Of a stretch of DNA of 64,000 nt, positions 10,629 through 21,470 are shown piece by piece. The position numbers and the translations under genes were made by a program. The notes beneath the pieces were generated by a model. The model saw only the letters and a list, made by a program, of their open reading frames with translations, was not told where the DNA came from and ran no database searches. Position 1 is the first letter of the stretch. Each line of letters begins with the position of its first letter. This stretch comes from Phytophthora quininea (Eukaryota; Oomycota; Peronosporomycetes; Peronosporales; Peronosporaceae), in the NCBI GenBank assembly GCA_011947345.1, contig JAAVTG010000656.1, positions 62,001 to 126,000 of the forward strand, given 5' to 3'.

Positions 10629-11380
10629 CTAGCTCGTCTTGGCGCTCTCTTCCAAGAATGTCAAAAAAAAACACGGTAATTCACGTGACGTTCGAGGGTT
10701 TCTCCTGTTAAGCCCGCAAGCCCAAGTGATTTCTCGACATAGTCGTTAGGTCTCCTCTCCTTTGCCCAAAGCTTGGCCTTCACCGTCATCTCTGCTTCGG
10801 ACTTTGGGGACTCGCCGACTTCGAATCGATTCGGAATTCTTCCCGACTTGAGTGCATCAACATCAACCAGGTTGACGTACTTGGCGTACAGTTTGAACTC
10901 TTGGGACTCCTTCAAAACATTCCGAGGGAACGTCTCGAGTCCGAGCATTGTCCAGACACTGTACGTAGAAGTACCTTGTCGAACCCTTTGCTCCATGCTC
11001 CCTTCAAATTTGGTCAAAAAGGCCAGGTAGAACTTGTAGAGCTTGCTGCCAGTGAAATCAGTGTCAAACTTGCCACCCAGTTGTAGTTGTAGTAAAGCTT
11101 TGACTTGCTCAGGCGACATCCAGTCTTGAATTACTCGATTGCCCTTCAGTTCGATCATTTTCCCCGTCGCGGTCTCAGTCACCTTTTCCACAATAGAAGA
11201 CGCACCGACCGGGTAGACCCGTTCTTCCGAGTCATTTCCAGAAGTATTGCGATTGTCGGTCCGCAGGTTTCGTGTGTTGTTCAGCAAATCCGTCGTTGAA
11301 ACCTTGATCGAGTTTACTTCAACGGAAGTGACAACCTTGGCGATGGCCATCATTGTTAGCAGCGGACTGTACAAACGCAT
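10629..11380 (-). CDS. RXLR effector R2
   Basis: A signal-peptide-like N-terminus (about 1-20) is followed by RNLR at residues 37-40 and SEER at 51-54, a classic RXLR-dEER arrangement. The C-terminal domain has QDWMSPEQVKALL, YKFYLAFLTKFEG, YSVWTMLGLE and LYAKYVNLVD, the family's Trp/Tyr pattern. The start at 11380 gives the signal peptide; the open frame upstream runs into a LINE remnant. The frame stops at 10661 next to an abnormal T-run (A-run 10663-10671 on the plus strand), losing about a dozen terminal residues compared with its paralogues; the ancestral stop lies near 10629. The loss is minor, so a working product is plausible. A close paralogue, inverted, is at 42933. Confidence 0.75.
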
Positions 11381-11493
11381 GGTTGTGTTCGGAAGAACTG
11401 CTGCTTCTGTTGTCTGGCTGGAGAAGATAACTACTATTTCGCCAGGCAACGATGCAAAGAATGTCATGATGAATGGAATACCTTTGGATGTAA

Positions 11494-12355
11494 TCGGGCT
11501 TTGAACAAACCGTGACTGCAGCTGAAAGAAGTACCAAGTTCTTCTTTCGGCCGCCACGACACGAACTTCGAAATACTCCATTTAGATCGATACGAACTTC
11601 TGCTGGTAAAGAATCAACCGATCCTACTGAAATCTATCATGACTTTCAGGAGCATTGGGGAAATATTCGGCGACCCTCACTTCTCAGCTGAAGAACGAGA
11701 GATTGACATGGCGTCTCAACAAACCTTGCTTGATAGCATCGAGCGTCGACTATCCTCGGAGGTGACCAGGGATCTTGACAGCGAGTTGGCCGCAGAGGAA
11801 TTTGCCTTTGCGATCAAGAAACTAGAACCTCACTCAGCACCGGGTCCAGACGGCCTGGCCTCACCAGTGATTGTTTTCGTCTAGATCCGGGCGCGTTTGG
11901 AGAAATACTTGCGATAGTTTTGGATAGCAATTGCAACGTGGAAGTCTACTTCCACATCAGCGATATTCCTCCGTGGCACTACTGTTTAAAAAGGAGACCG
12001 ATCTGAACTGGGAAACTTTCGGCCGATCACACTGACGCCCGTTGAGGTCAAGATATTATCGCGAGTATTAGTGAATCGCCTTAGACCACACATTTCTAAG
12101 TTAGTGCATCCGGATCAAAAGGGCTTCATACCGGGGCGTCGGATTGACCAGCAGGTAATGCTAGTCCGCGATCTCCAGCACTTAGAAGCATTCCACAAAC
12201 GCAAAGGACTAGCCACGTTCTTGGACTTCGCTAAGGCTAACGACCGCGTTAGTCGGCCGTAGCTCCGTCGAGTTTTGGAACGACAAGGATTTGGGCCTCG
12301 ATTTTTGGCGTGGATACGTCTATTGCACAACGACTCTGAATGTTCATTAATGATC
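11494..12355 (+). mobile_element. LINE fragment (fourth copy)
   Basis: Nearly identical to the first ~860 bp of the three LINE copies farther right. It carries the linker between endonuclease and reverse transcriptase (FFFRPPRHEL) and the first RT blocks (HSAPGPDGLASP; RPITLTPVEVKI; KGFIPGRRIDQQ), with the same frameshifts and the same stop after VSRP. It begins at the same internal point (tcgggctttgaac) as the others although its left flank is different. It ends at 12355, where sequence switches abruptly to an RXLR gene fragment. Confidence 0.8.
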
Positions 12356-12570
12356 TTGAAATTCTGGAGACCGAGTACGTCCCACATACGGAGCGTCGAG
12401 GTGCCTTCCGCCAGAAACCCATCCAGGTTGCCCTCAAACTTGGTCAGATAGGCCTTGTAGAATTTGTAGTTGGAGTTCGACTTGAGTCGGGTGCCGGCCT
12501 TGTTCCCCAGCTTTAAATCACTCTTGACGCGGCGATGGAATGTTGAAAAATGAGCCGTATCAAGACTGAA
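12356..12570 (-). pseudogene. RXLR effector fragment fused to LINE
   Basis: The minus strand encodes the middle of the effector domain (VKSDLKLGNKAGTRL, YKFYKAYLTKFEG, LRMWDVLGL), then runs directly into antisense LINE sequence. Signal peptide, RXLR motif and C-terminus are absent. The chimeric open frame continues through the LINE to 12115 but has no sign of function. Confidence 0.7.
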
Positions 12571-12689
12571 CGGCATGCGTATTGCGTACAGATTACTGGG
12601 CGCCTTGCGGTGTGATCTTCGAGCAAGGAAGTAAATATGGCGGGACTAAACTTGGAGCTATTCGGCATCTTTCGTTCTGGAATTTTCGT

Positions 12690-12900
12690 ACAACCTAGCA
12701 TATCTGACGAAATTTGAAGGCCGAATGGACGAATTGTGGTGGTCCAACATCACCGTGTTGGCTGCCTTCGGACTGAGTAACATCAAGACTGTCGATGCTA
12801 TCGAGGAGTCGGATGTACATCAACTGCATCAACCAGTTCGACGACAAGCCAATACCCCGACTTGCCTTGAAGCCTTGGATCTTAAAAACGCGACACGGAA
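12690..12900 (+). pseudogene. decayed RXLR effector fragment
   Basis: Two frames together show effector-domain landmarks: YLTKFEGRMDEL near 12700, then GLSNIKT and ESD, then FDDKPI near 12840. Several frameshifts separate them. It is a degenerate copy of the local family without N-terminus. Confidence 0.5.
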
Positions 12901-13309
12901 TAATGAAAGTGCTCTACAATATTTCGGCGGACGATCAGTGATAGCCACCGAAGTCGAGACAGACTGTGGGTCAGCATGTGAACGAGGAATCACAGTCTTG
13001 GTAAACGACGAACAACACAACGAGTCGCGATAGTTTGTATGGTCCCTTGAGCTCCTTTCCTGTTAGTTTGTCGAGTCCTGCGGTAGTGATCTCTTAGCAT
13101 ACTGTTCGCGTCCAAATTCCGAGCTTCACAATGAACCCCACTAGGTAGACTGTCTCAAGTTGACGCAATTTATCTGGCTTTGACTAGGTCGAGGATGCTC
13201 CTCTGACGATCACCAAGAACTACAAGTACTGCTACTCGACCAAGTGGCCGAGAAATATTTGCACATGTAATGGGGCCAATTTCCAGCACTCCAGCACAAG
13301 TCAGACGCG
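12901..13309. other. no gene seen
   Basis: About 400 bp without a recognisable gene, between two effector-gene fragments of opposite orientation. Probably old flanking sequence of effector genes. Confidence 0.3.
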
Positions 13310-13500
13310 ATGGCCTACGTCAACACGCGCGACGAACGGATCAGACCTGGTAAACGTCCCATCGGGGCTCGAGTCTCTGTCGAACCAATTGTCAAGTCGG
13401 TTCCATTTCACAGTCTTTCTGGCTTCCTTGGCCCTCGTGGCCGCTTTTAACTTTGCAGCAATTAACGACATCACAGGAAGATTGATTTTCACATCCGGGG
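13310..13500 (-). pseudogene. RXLR effector fragment
   Basis: The minus strand gives a short piece of the effector domain: LPVMSLIAAKLKAATRAKEA, then KWNRLDNWFDRDSSPDG, matching the start of the domain after the dEER motif. There is no signal peptide and nothing after this block. Confidence 0.6.
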
Positions 13501-13946
13501 CGGAGTAGAAAAGAAAGAGAATCACGGTTTAGCTTAGAATTTTAAACCAATACAAAGAGCAAGCATCTTCCTGATTCCTGGCTAGAAACAAATTACGGAC
13601 AGTAGTGATACTATTCATGCCAGACCAAAACTTCATCAGATCTGAGTGGCCTCCGTATGTTTGCAAACTGTTCTTTGAAAGGGGTGGTATGTGATGACGG
13701 TGTCTTCTTCCCAGGACGTAATCTGCTGCGCCTGCATCACATTTGGCCTGCGTGAAATGAAAAAGCATTAAATCTTCAACTTGCTGTACATACATACGGA
13801 GGCATTGCGGTTCTATCATTCTGCTGTAGCACCACTCCAAATCACCTTCATCACTGACGAAAGGCGTTGGGAATGTTTCACTTGGCAATCCACCGTCCGA
13901 TCAATAACTGCTCCAAGCTTAGTCAAGTGTTTCCAAGTCCAGAATC
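13501..13946. other. unidentified minus-strand open frame
   Basis: A 119-codon minus-strand frame (13529-13888) with a non-ATG start gives a fairly protein-like sequence with Cys, His and Trp (for example VLGRRHRHHIPP). I do not recognise it. It may be a transposon fragment. The stretch also includes the promoter of the RXLR gene at 13947. Confidence 0.2.
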
Positions 13947-14715
13947 ATGTCTCCTTTTAATTTCCTACTCGCCACAATCATCCTCTACTTCGTCGGTATC
14001 ACTTCTATCGTGGAGGCAGACCCGATAAACTCACTCACGAAGCCAACCGTCAACGCCATCGACTCTTTCAGTCCAGGTCGAAACCTGCGAACCCACAGCA
14101 ACACCACGACCAACTCCGAGGAGCGTGTCAACATTCCCGTCGTGTCTTGGATTGCTGCCAAGTTGAGTGCAGCCAAGACAGCCGAAGAGACAGCCAAGTG
14201 GACGCAAATCGACGACTGGTTCGATCGGTTTTGGTCGCCGGAGCAAGTCAAAACGGGCTTAAAACTGGGCAGTAAGTTTGGCGACTCGCTCAAAAGAGCA
14301 GCAACTACAAGTTCTACAAGGCCTATCTGGCCAAATTCGAAGGCAGTCTAGATATGTTGCTCAACAAATTTTCGACATACGAGGTCTGGTCGATGCTTGG
14401 CCTAAAGACAACCCCGTCGAATCTCCTGAAACAGTCAGACGAGCTCAAAGTCTACGCGAAATACGTCAACATGGTCGATGACGAGACCATCTCGGCCAAA
14501 GGCTTCCCAAACCGGAACTTTGGGACGTATTTCTACCAGAGTCTCGATTCGAGTTTCAGGCCAAGTTGTGGGTCCGCACCGAGAAGAAAAGGTCCGAAGA
14601 TTTCGTCAAGGCCTCGCTGGGGTTGACTGAGTTAACGGGGACGGAACTCACCAAACACGTCAATTATCGCTACTTTAAGGAATACCTCGACGGCATGAGC
14701 AAAATGACTTCGTAA
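13947..14715 (+). CDS. RXLR effector R5 (two frameshifts)
   Basis: Signal peptide at residues 1-24, RNLR at 45-48, SEER at 57-60. The domain follows with AKWTQIDDWFDRFWSPEQV, YKFYKAYLAKFEG, YEVWSMLGLK, YAKYVNMVDD and HVNYRYFKEYL. Two one-base losses interrupt it: at A-run 14292-14295 and at the CC at 14512-14513. Reading across both gives the full family length to the stop at 14713-14715. No other lesions were seen, so the gene may be intact in the organism. Its 3' flank carries a LINE end at the same position as the triplicated RXLR genes, which shows common descent. Confidence 0.7.
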
Positions 14716-14823
14716 GTGAGGCGGAGAAACCAGCAACTCGACTTGATTAATAAGTAAAAAAGTATTGATCAGCAATTGTCATTGGTGGTATTGTTTTATC
14801 AATTACACCAAGTTAGGAGGAAA

Positions 14824-15051
14824 TTGAATTGATCAACTGTTTCGCGGATCTCTCGTTCAAGGTGAATAAGATATCTATCCGTGAGAGTTACGTTCGTGTC
14901 GTTCACATGTGGTGCATGGGTTCCGGGATATTATTTTCTGGCGGATCAAAGCCAAGTTGTTGCAGCACGCAGACCACAGTAGCGCGGTTGCAATGAAGCT
15001 CATGTGTGTGTTGGTAGAGGAATTGGTAGTGCATCTTGAACGAGTTCAGCA
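14824..15051 (-). mobile_element. LINE 3'-end fragment
   Basis: Reverse complement of the last ~230 bp of the LINE copies (terminal block near 19680-19900), covering the end of the ORF and the tail up to gttgatcaattcaa. It sits tail-to-tail with the RXLR gene R5. The 108 bp between them match the 3' flank of the triplicated RXLR gene. Confidence 0.8.
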
Positions 15052-15445
15052 TAACATGGTCTGGTAGAGCATGTGTTGTTACTGTCACTCTTCAGTAATT
15101 TATCAAACTTTCCCTCTAGCAGTCCCGTTATTGGGTGCAAACTCGTCGGACTTTTTTTTTTTTACTGTCAACATCAAATTGAGAAGTGATTCTCAGCAAG
15201 ACTACACAGCATAACTGATGAGAGGCTTACCCAGTGGGTCCCCTCCGACCTACTCGTTGAACAGTGATATGCTGAATGACGATTCAAAAGTGAGTTCATT
15301 TAGTTTACCACCTATCGGTGAGTTCAACCTTCTCTCCAATCTGGCAGCCCCAACAGATATTTCTTTTTCGGGATTCGGTCACGAAGAAAGTTTCGCTACG
15401 CCATTTCGATGATCCTTTAAGTATCGGAAGTTTGCGTTCCCAGTA
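15052..15445. other. left edge of the triplicated region
   Basis: It contains a T-run near 15151-15163 and a 64-codon plus-strand frame with ATG (15218-15412) that has no recognisable domain. Homology with the other repeat units starts abruptly at 15446. Confidence 0.3.
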
Positions 15446-16130
15446 AGGTCCGTCCCCGTTTTCCCAGTCAGTCCCAGCGAGGCTTTGACGTAATTTTCAG
15501 GTCTCTTCTCGGCGGTGCGAGCGGCAAGTTTCGCCACAAACTCGGCTTGAGACGCTGGGAAATAGATTTCTCAAGACTTGGCTTCGGCAGTTCTTCTGCT
15601 CTGATGGCCTTGTCGTCGAACATTGTGACGTAGCTGACGTAGATGCGGATCTCTTCCGAATCCTTCAAAGCGCTTGGTGTCCTGAACTTCTCAAGACCAA
15701 GCAAGTTCCACATATCGAGTGGGGAGGTTTCTCCCTAACAGCTCGTCAAACCTTCCCTCAAATTTGATCAGGTACGCGTGATAGAACTTGTAGTTCTTGT
15801 CCTTCTTGAGTTTCTTGCCAAATTTGTTGTCCAGCTTTAAATCTCTTTGACTTGTACTGGCAACCAGTACCTCTCGAACCAGTCGTCGATTTGATTCCAC
15901 TTGGCTGCTTCTTTGGCTTTCTTGGCAGCTTCCTTGGCCATCGTGACCGATCTCATTTTCGCAGCTAGCGAAGACACGACAGGAATTCGGACCCTCTCTT
16001 CTTCATCGGCGACTCTCAAGCTTCGTGCTTGGCCGACGCTGTCTAGTGAAGAAATCGTGGTCGGACTGACAAGCATAAAACCGGTATAGTAAATGGATGC
16101 CAGCAGCAATAGCGCGCGAAGCAGAAACAT
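15446..16130 (-). pseudogene. RXLR effector, unit A copy (truncated, frameshifted)
   Basis: Copy of the gene at 24631-25386. It keeps the signal peptide and RSLR/EEER. A two-base loss (near 15846) breaks the domain, and it also carries the two frameshifts seen in unit B. The last ~40 codons are missing because the unit boundary cuts the gene at 15446. Non-functional as a full-length effector. Confidence 0.85.
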
Positions 16131-16371
16131 GGCAGAGATTGGAGTCGCTTGAAAGAACTTGGAGCTCGACTACAAATTGCAGAGTGAAATATTTCCTGTA
16201 CGAGTGGAGGTGCGGTGCTTGCCTTTCGTATTACGAATCGCAATCGTGTATGACGTACGGATTGCAAATACCACACAATTGGTGGGGAAGGCGATCTCTG
16301 CAAGAGCTATAACAAAATAGGAAGAGCCGGAGAAATACGTATATTCGCTTACCTGACTTCGTGGTATTCGC

Positions 16372-16840
16372 TCAATAAGACAAGTTCCTCACAGCATTCA
16401 GATAGAAGGAATAGTTGGGATGTTCCGTGAGTTTTCCCGACACTTCCAGCGAAGCCTTGACGTAATCCTCCGGTCTTTTCGCCGCAGTGCAAACACTAAG
16501 TTTCGGGATCAGCTCGAGTTTCAATGACGATATAACGCGGTCCTTGTTGGAATTACCAGCTTGTATCTGATCTGGTTGATGGAGAGAAGGTTGATACCTG
16601 TCAGTCACCGATAGATGCTAAGGTAAATAAACTCACTTTTGAATCTCCTCAACAGTCCTAATCGGAGCAATCAAGAAGTTTCCCAGCGTTGATCAACTTG
16701 TCGTCAACCAAGTCGACGTAGTTGGCGTAGATCTTGAGTTCGTCGGACGCCTGTAAGGTCTTGGCGGTCTTGTATTTGTCGAGCCCAAGCTGGAACCAAA
16801 CGGTGTATGTGGAGACCTCTCTCTGCGCCAATTCATGTAT
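16372..16840 (-). pseudogene. 5'-truncated RXLR gene, unit A
   Basis: The minus strand encodes the C-terminal half of an effector domain: TYTVWFQLGLDKYKTAK, then IYANYVDLVDD, then after stops KRPEDYVKASL and the terminal part. The N-terminus with signal peptide and RXLR is lost where the LINE begins at 16841. Stops in the middle could hide a short intron (GTGAGT near 16635) but the missing 5' end makes it a pseudogene. It is repeated in units B and C. Confidence 0.75.
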
Positions 16841-19800
16841 TCGGGCTTTGAACAAACCGTGACTGCAGCTGAAAGAAGTACCAAGTTCTTCTTTCGGCCG
16901 CCACGACACGAACTTCGAAATACTCCATTTAGATCGATACGAACTTCTGCTGGTAAAGAATCAACCGATCCTGCTGAAATCTGTCATGGCTTTCAGGAGC
17001 ATTGGGAGGAAATATTCGGCGACCCTCACTTCTCAGCTGAAGAACGAGAGATTGACATGGCGTCTCAACAAACCTTGCTTGATAGCATCGAGCGTCGACT
17101 ATCCTCGGAGGTGACCAGGGATCTTGACAGCGAGTTGGCCGCAGAGGAATTTGCCTTTGCGATCAAGAAACTAGAACCTCACTCAGCACCGGGTCCAGAC
17201 GGCCTGGCCTCACCAGTGATTGTTTCCGTCTAGATCCGGGCGCGTTTGGAGAAATACTTGCGATAGTTTTGGATAGCAATTGGAACGTGGAAGTCTACTT
17301 CCACATCAGCGATATTCCTCCGTGGCACTACTGTTTAAAAAGGAGACCGATCTGAACCGGGAAACTTTCGGCCGATCACACTGACGCCCGTTGAGGTCAA
17401 GATATTATCGCGAGTATTAGTGAATCGCCTTAGACCACACATTTCTAAGTTAGTGCATCCGGATCAAAAGGGCTTCATACCGGGGCGTCGGATTGACCAG
17501 CAGGTAATGCTAGTCCGCGATCTCCAGCACTTAGAAACATTCCACAAACGCAAAGGACTAGCCACGTTCTTGGACTTCGCTAAGGCTTACGACCGCGTTA
17601 GTCGGCCGTAGCTCCGTCGAGTTTTGGAACGACAAGGATTTGGGCCTCGATTTTTGGCGTGGATACGTCTATTGCACAACGACTCTGAATGTTCATTAAT
17701 GATCAACGGATGGGCGCAGGACTCGCTGACACCAACTCGAGGAGTGAAACAGGGAGATCCATTGTCTCCGTATCTGTTTGCTCTCTCGTTGGAACCACTA
17801 GGAAATTTGTTACGCGCTCAAAGAGATTTAGATGTCTTGGTGTCTTGGTGTCTTGGTGGGCCAAACATTACGAGTCCCAGTGGGGTTCTTTGCTGACGAC
17901 ACGGGGCTTTCCTCAAAAGGAAAGAGAGAGCTAGAAGAGCAGCTTCAAATTGTTGATGACTATTGTGGAGGATCTGGAGCTCGGCTGAACCATAACAAAA
18001 GTGCGATAATGAGTCTCAACAGTAAACGTTCTGCTCCGCGAGTGTCACCGCTAAAATCACTGAAGCGCGGCGAAACCGCGCGATATCTTGGCATTCCGTT
18101 CGGCAATGGTGATACTTCAACATTGGTGGCGAATCAACTCGACAAAAAATTGATTAAGCGGCTCCAACTTTGGAAAGGCCGAGCGAGAACTTTAATCGGC
18201 CGAAGGTTGATCGCCCAAGAGAGATTTTGTCATTGCTGTGGTATTTCACAGCTTCTGTGACGATTCCGACCCGGTTCATCAAACGCTGGCAAGGCATTGT
18301 GAATCGGTACGTGTTATACAATCGCGTAAGCACTGGAAAATCCGGGATAAGTATCGTTCCAAAAGGCCTGGCTGTGAGGCCACGCGAAGCAGACGGCGTC
18401 GGGGTTCCTGATGTAGCTACTGTCATTCGTCGCCAACACTTTCAACTTCTCCAGAAATTTGTATTAGCGATGACTACACACCCAGATGAAGATGACGACG
18501 TGTGGTATCGCCCAATGCTCTACATGATCCAATTACGCTATGGCAACTTCGCCCGCCCGCGATTGAGTGATTTCTTACTTCAAAACCCACCGAAACCAGC
18601 GGGCTGGAGGTCGGGCATGCTACCTTTGTGGCGGAGACACTTGCTACGGGAGTGGAACAGAATTAAATGGCCAGCCCCGGAGTCGATTCACTACAGCAGA
18701 TTGAAAACACTGCAGAAGGCGTTATTCACCCCCAATTTGGTGGAGCAAGTTGCCTGAATTTCAGGTACTGGAAGCAAGTCCGGCGAAGCCCCTGGGGTCA
18801 GGGTCAAACGCCTTCCGAGCGCTCTGTCGGGAACTGGCAAAACATAAAAATATGTTTTGCCGACTTCCTGGGTGCCAGTCGCGACTGGCCGTCGTCAACG
18901 GCATTTTTCACGGACGTCTGTTCCGAGATTCATCCAATACTTGGGACGAAAGTGCTTCCGCATGACATTTTCGTGCTCTACCATCAAATGAGCCGATTAT
19001 TTCATCGCTTACTACCGCATCCGGACGAAGGAGGAATGCAGGAAGTAAGAAGTACGAATTCACCACCGATATTTGGAATCAAGTTAAGCAGCTGTCTCCC
19101 AACAGAACCAACTACGCGATTCTTCCCAAATTTGCGATCGCAAGATTGGAAGGTGATTCTCCAGCAAGTTCCGGAGTTGATGCATCATCCGATGGAAGAC
19201 CTGGGGTGTCCTCAACAAAGGATCCATGAAACCTTGTCCAGGGTGATTTCTCTACGTGGATATCTACTGCCGGTAATTCATGATGTGATAGTACGAATGT
19301 GCTTCGGAGACCTCACAGTCGGTTCACGACTATACTTCCTCAGAGAACTAAATCGTACCATCCAAAACTGCGTTCGTCCGGAATGCCAGGATGTCGAAAC
19401 GGTAGAACACTGCTTTTTCACGTGCCCGTCATTAGAACCAATGTGGAGCGAACTATGGAGCCGGTGGTCGAGGTTCTTTTGCGTCGATCTAAGCTGGAGG
19501 TTGCTGCTCTTCCCAAGATTGCAAGACCTCTGTGGGAACTGGAGAAGTGAGCACAAAGAACTGATACTTCTATGGAGGATCTACACAGCGATAGTGTTTC
19601 ACGCAACATGGCGGCTCAGGAACGACATTCATTTCCAGGAAACAACAGCTGAAATGCCAAATATTCTCAATCTGCTGAACTCGTTCAAGATGCACTTCCA
19701 ATTCCTCTACCAACACACACATGAGCTTCATTGCAACCGCGCTACTGTGGTCTGCGTGCTGCAACAACTTGGCTTTGATCCGCCAGAAAATAATATCCCG

Positions 19801-19900
19801 GAACCCATGCACCACATGTGGACGACACGAACGTAACTCTCACGGATAGATATCTTATTCACCTTGAACGAGAGATCCGCGAAACAGTTGATCAATTCAA
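16841..19900 (+). mobile_element. 5'-truncated LINE, unit A
   Basis: Non-LTR retrotransposon ORF2 remnant. Order: linker (FFFRPPRHEL), RT fingers (APGPDGLASP), RT palm (FLDFAKAYDRV), GVKQGDPLSPYLFAL, catalytic FADD box near 17890, thumb, and a Cys/His block C-x-x-C-x6-H-C near 19370-19420 that matches the RT zinc-binding region. The endonuclease and ORF1 are absent. Frameshifts and a TAG after VSRP (17609-17611) make it inactive. The tail ends near gttgatcaattcaa with no poly(A). Confidence 0.85.
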
Positions 19901-20007
19901 TTTCCTCCTAACTTGGTGTAATTGATAAAACAATACCACCAATGACAATTGCTGATCAATGGTTTTTGCTTGTTAATCAAGTCGAGTTGCTGGTTTCTCC
20001 GCCTCAC

Positions 20008-20760
20008 TTACGAAGCCATTTTCCTCATGTCGTCGAGGTATTCCTCAAAGTAGCGATAATTGACGTGTTCGGTGAGGTCCGTCCCCGTTTTCCCAGTCAG
20101 TCCCAGCGAGGCTTTGACGTAATTTTCAGGTCTCTTCTCGGCGGTGCGAGCGGCAAGTTTCGCCACAAACTCGGCTTGAGACGCTGGGAAATAGATTTCT
20201 CAAGACTTGGCTTCGGCAGTTCTTCTGCTCTGATGGCCTTGTCGTCGAACATTGTGACGTAGCTGACGTAGATGCGGATCTCTTCCGAATCCTTCAAAGC
20301 GCTTGGTGTCCTGAACTTCTCAAGACCAAGCAAGTTCCACATATCGAGTGGGGAGGTTTCTCCCTAACAGCTCGTCAAACCTTCCCTCAAATTTGATCAG
20401 GTACGCGTGATAGAACTTGTAGTTCTTGTCCTTCTTGAGTTTCTTGCCAAATTTGTTGTCCAGCTTTAAATCTCTCTTGACTTGTACTGGCAACCAGTAC
20501 CTCTCGAACCAGTCGTCGATTTGATTCCACTTGGCTGCTTCTTTGGCTTTCTTGGCAGCTTCCTTGGCCATCGTGACCGATCTCATTTTCGCAGCTAGCG
20601 AAGACACGACAGGAATTCGGACCCTCTCTTCTTCATCGGCGACTCTCAAGCTTCGTGCTTGGCCGACGCTGTCTAGTGAAGAAATCGTGGTCGGACTGAC
20701 AAGCATAAAACCGGTATAGTAAATGGATGCCAGCAGCAATAGCGCGCGAAGCAGAAACAT
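20008..20760 (-). pseudogene. RXLR effector, unit B copy (two frameshifts)
   Basis: Same protein as 24631-25386 with intact signal peptide, RSLR and EEER. Two small losses break the frame: a missing AG in the ATATCGAGTGGGG region near 20345 and a missing C in TTTCTCAAGAC near 20200. Both are shared with unit A but not C, so they are inherited changes rather than random read errors. The stop is conserved at 20008-20010. Confidence 0.8.
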
Positions 20761-21001
20761 GGCAGAGATTGGAGTCGCTTGAAAGAACTTGGAGCTCGAC
20801 TACAAATTGCAGAGTGAAATATTTCCTGTACGAGTGGAGGTGCGGTGCTTGCCTTTCGTATTACGAATCGCAATCGTGTATGACGTACGGATTGCAAATA
20901 CCACACAATTGGTGGGGAAGGCGATCTCTGCAAGAGCTATAACAAAATAGGAAGAGCCGGAGAAATACGTATATTCGCTTACCTGACTTCGTGGTATTCG
21001 C

Positions 21002-21470
21002 TCAATAAGACAAGTTCCTCACAGCATTCAGATAGAAGGAATAGTTGGGATGTTCCGTGAGTTTTCCCGACACTTCCAGCGAAGCCTTGACGTAATCCTC
21101 CGGTCTTTTCGCCGCAGTGCAAACACTAAGTTTCGGGATCAGCTCGAGTTTCAATGACGATATAACGCGGTCCTTGTTGGAATTACCAGCTTGTATCTGA
21201 TCTGGTTGATGGAGAGAAGGTTGATACCTGTCAGTCACCGATAGATGCTAAGGTAAATAAACGCACTTTTGAATCTCCTCAACAGTCCTAATCGGAGCAA
21301 TCAAGAAGTTTCCCAGCGTTGATCAACTTGTCGTCAAACAAGTCGACGTAGTTGGCGTAGATCTTGAGTTCGTCGGACGCCTGTAAGGTCTTGGCGGTCT
21401 TGTATTTGTCGAGCCCAAGCTGGAACCAAACGGTGTATGTGGAGACCTCTCTCTGCGCCAATTCATGTAT
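21002..21470 (-). pseudogene. 5'-truncated RXLR gene, unit B
   Basis: Copy of the unit A fragment with a single residue change in the YVDLFDD motif. Truncated by the LINE at 21471. Confidence 0.75.
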
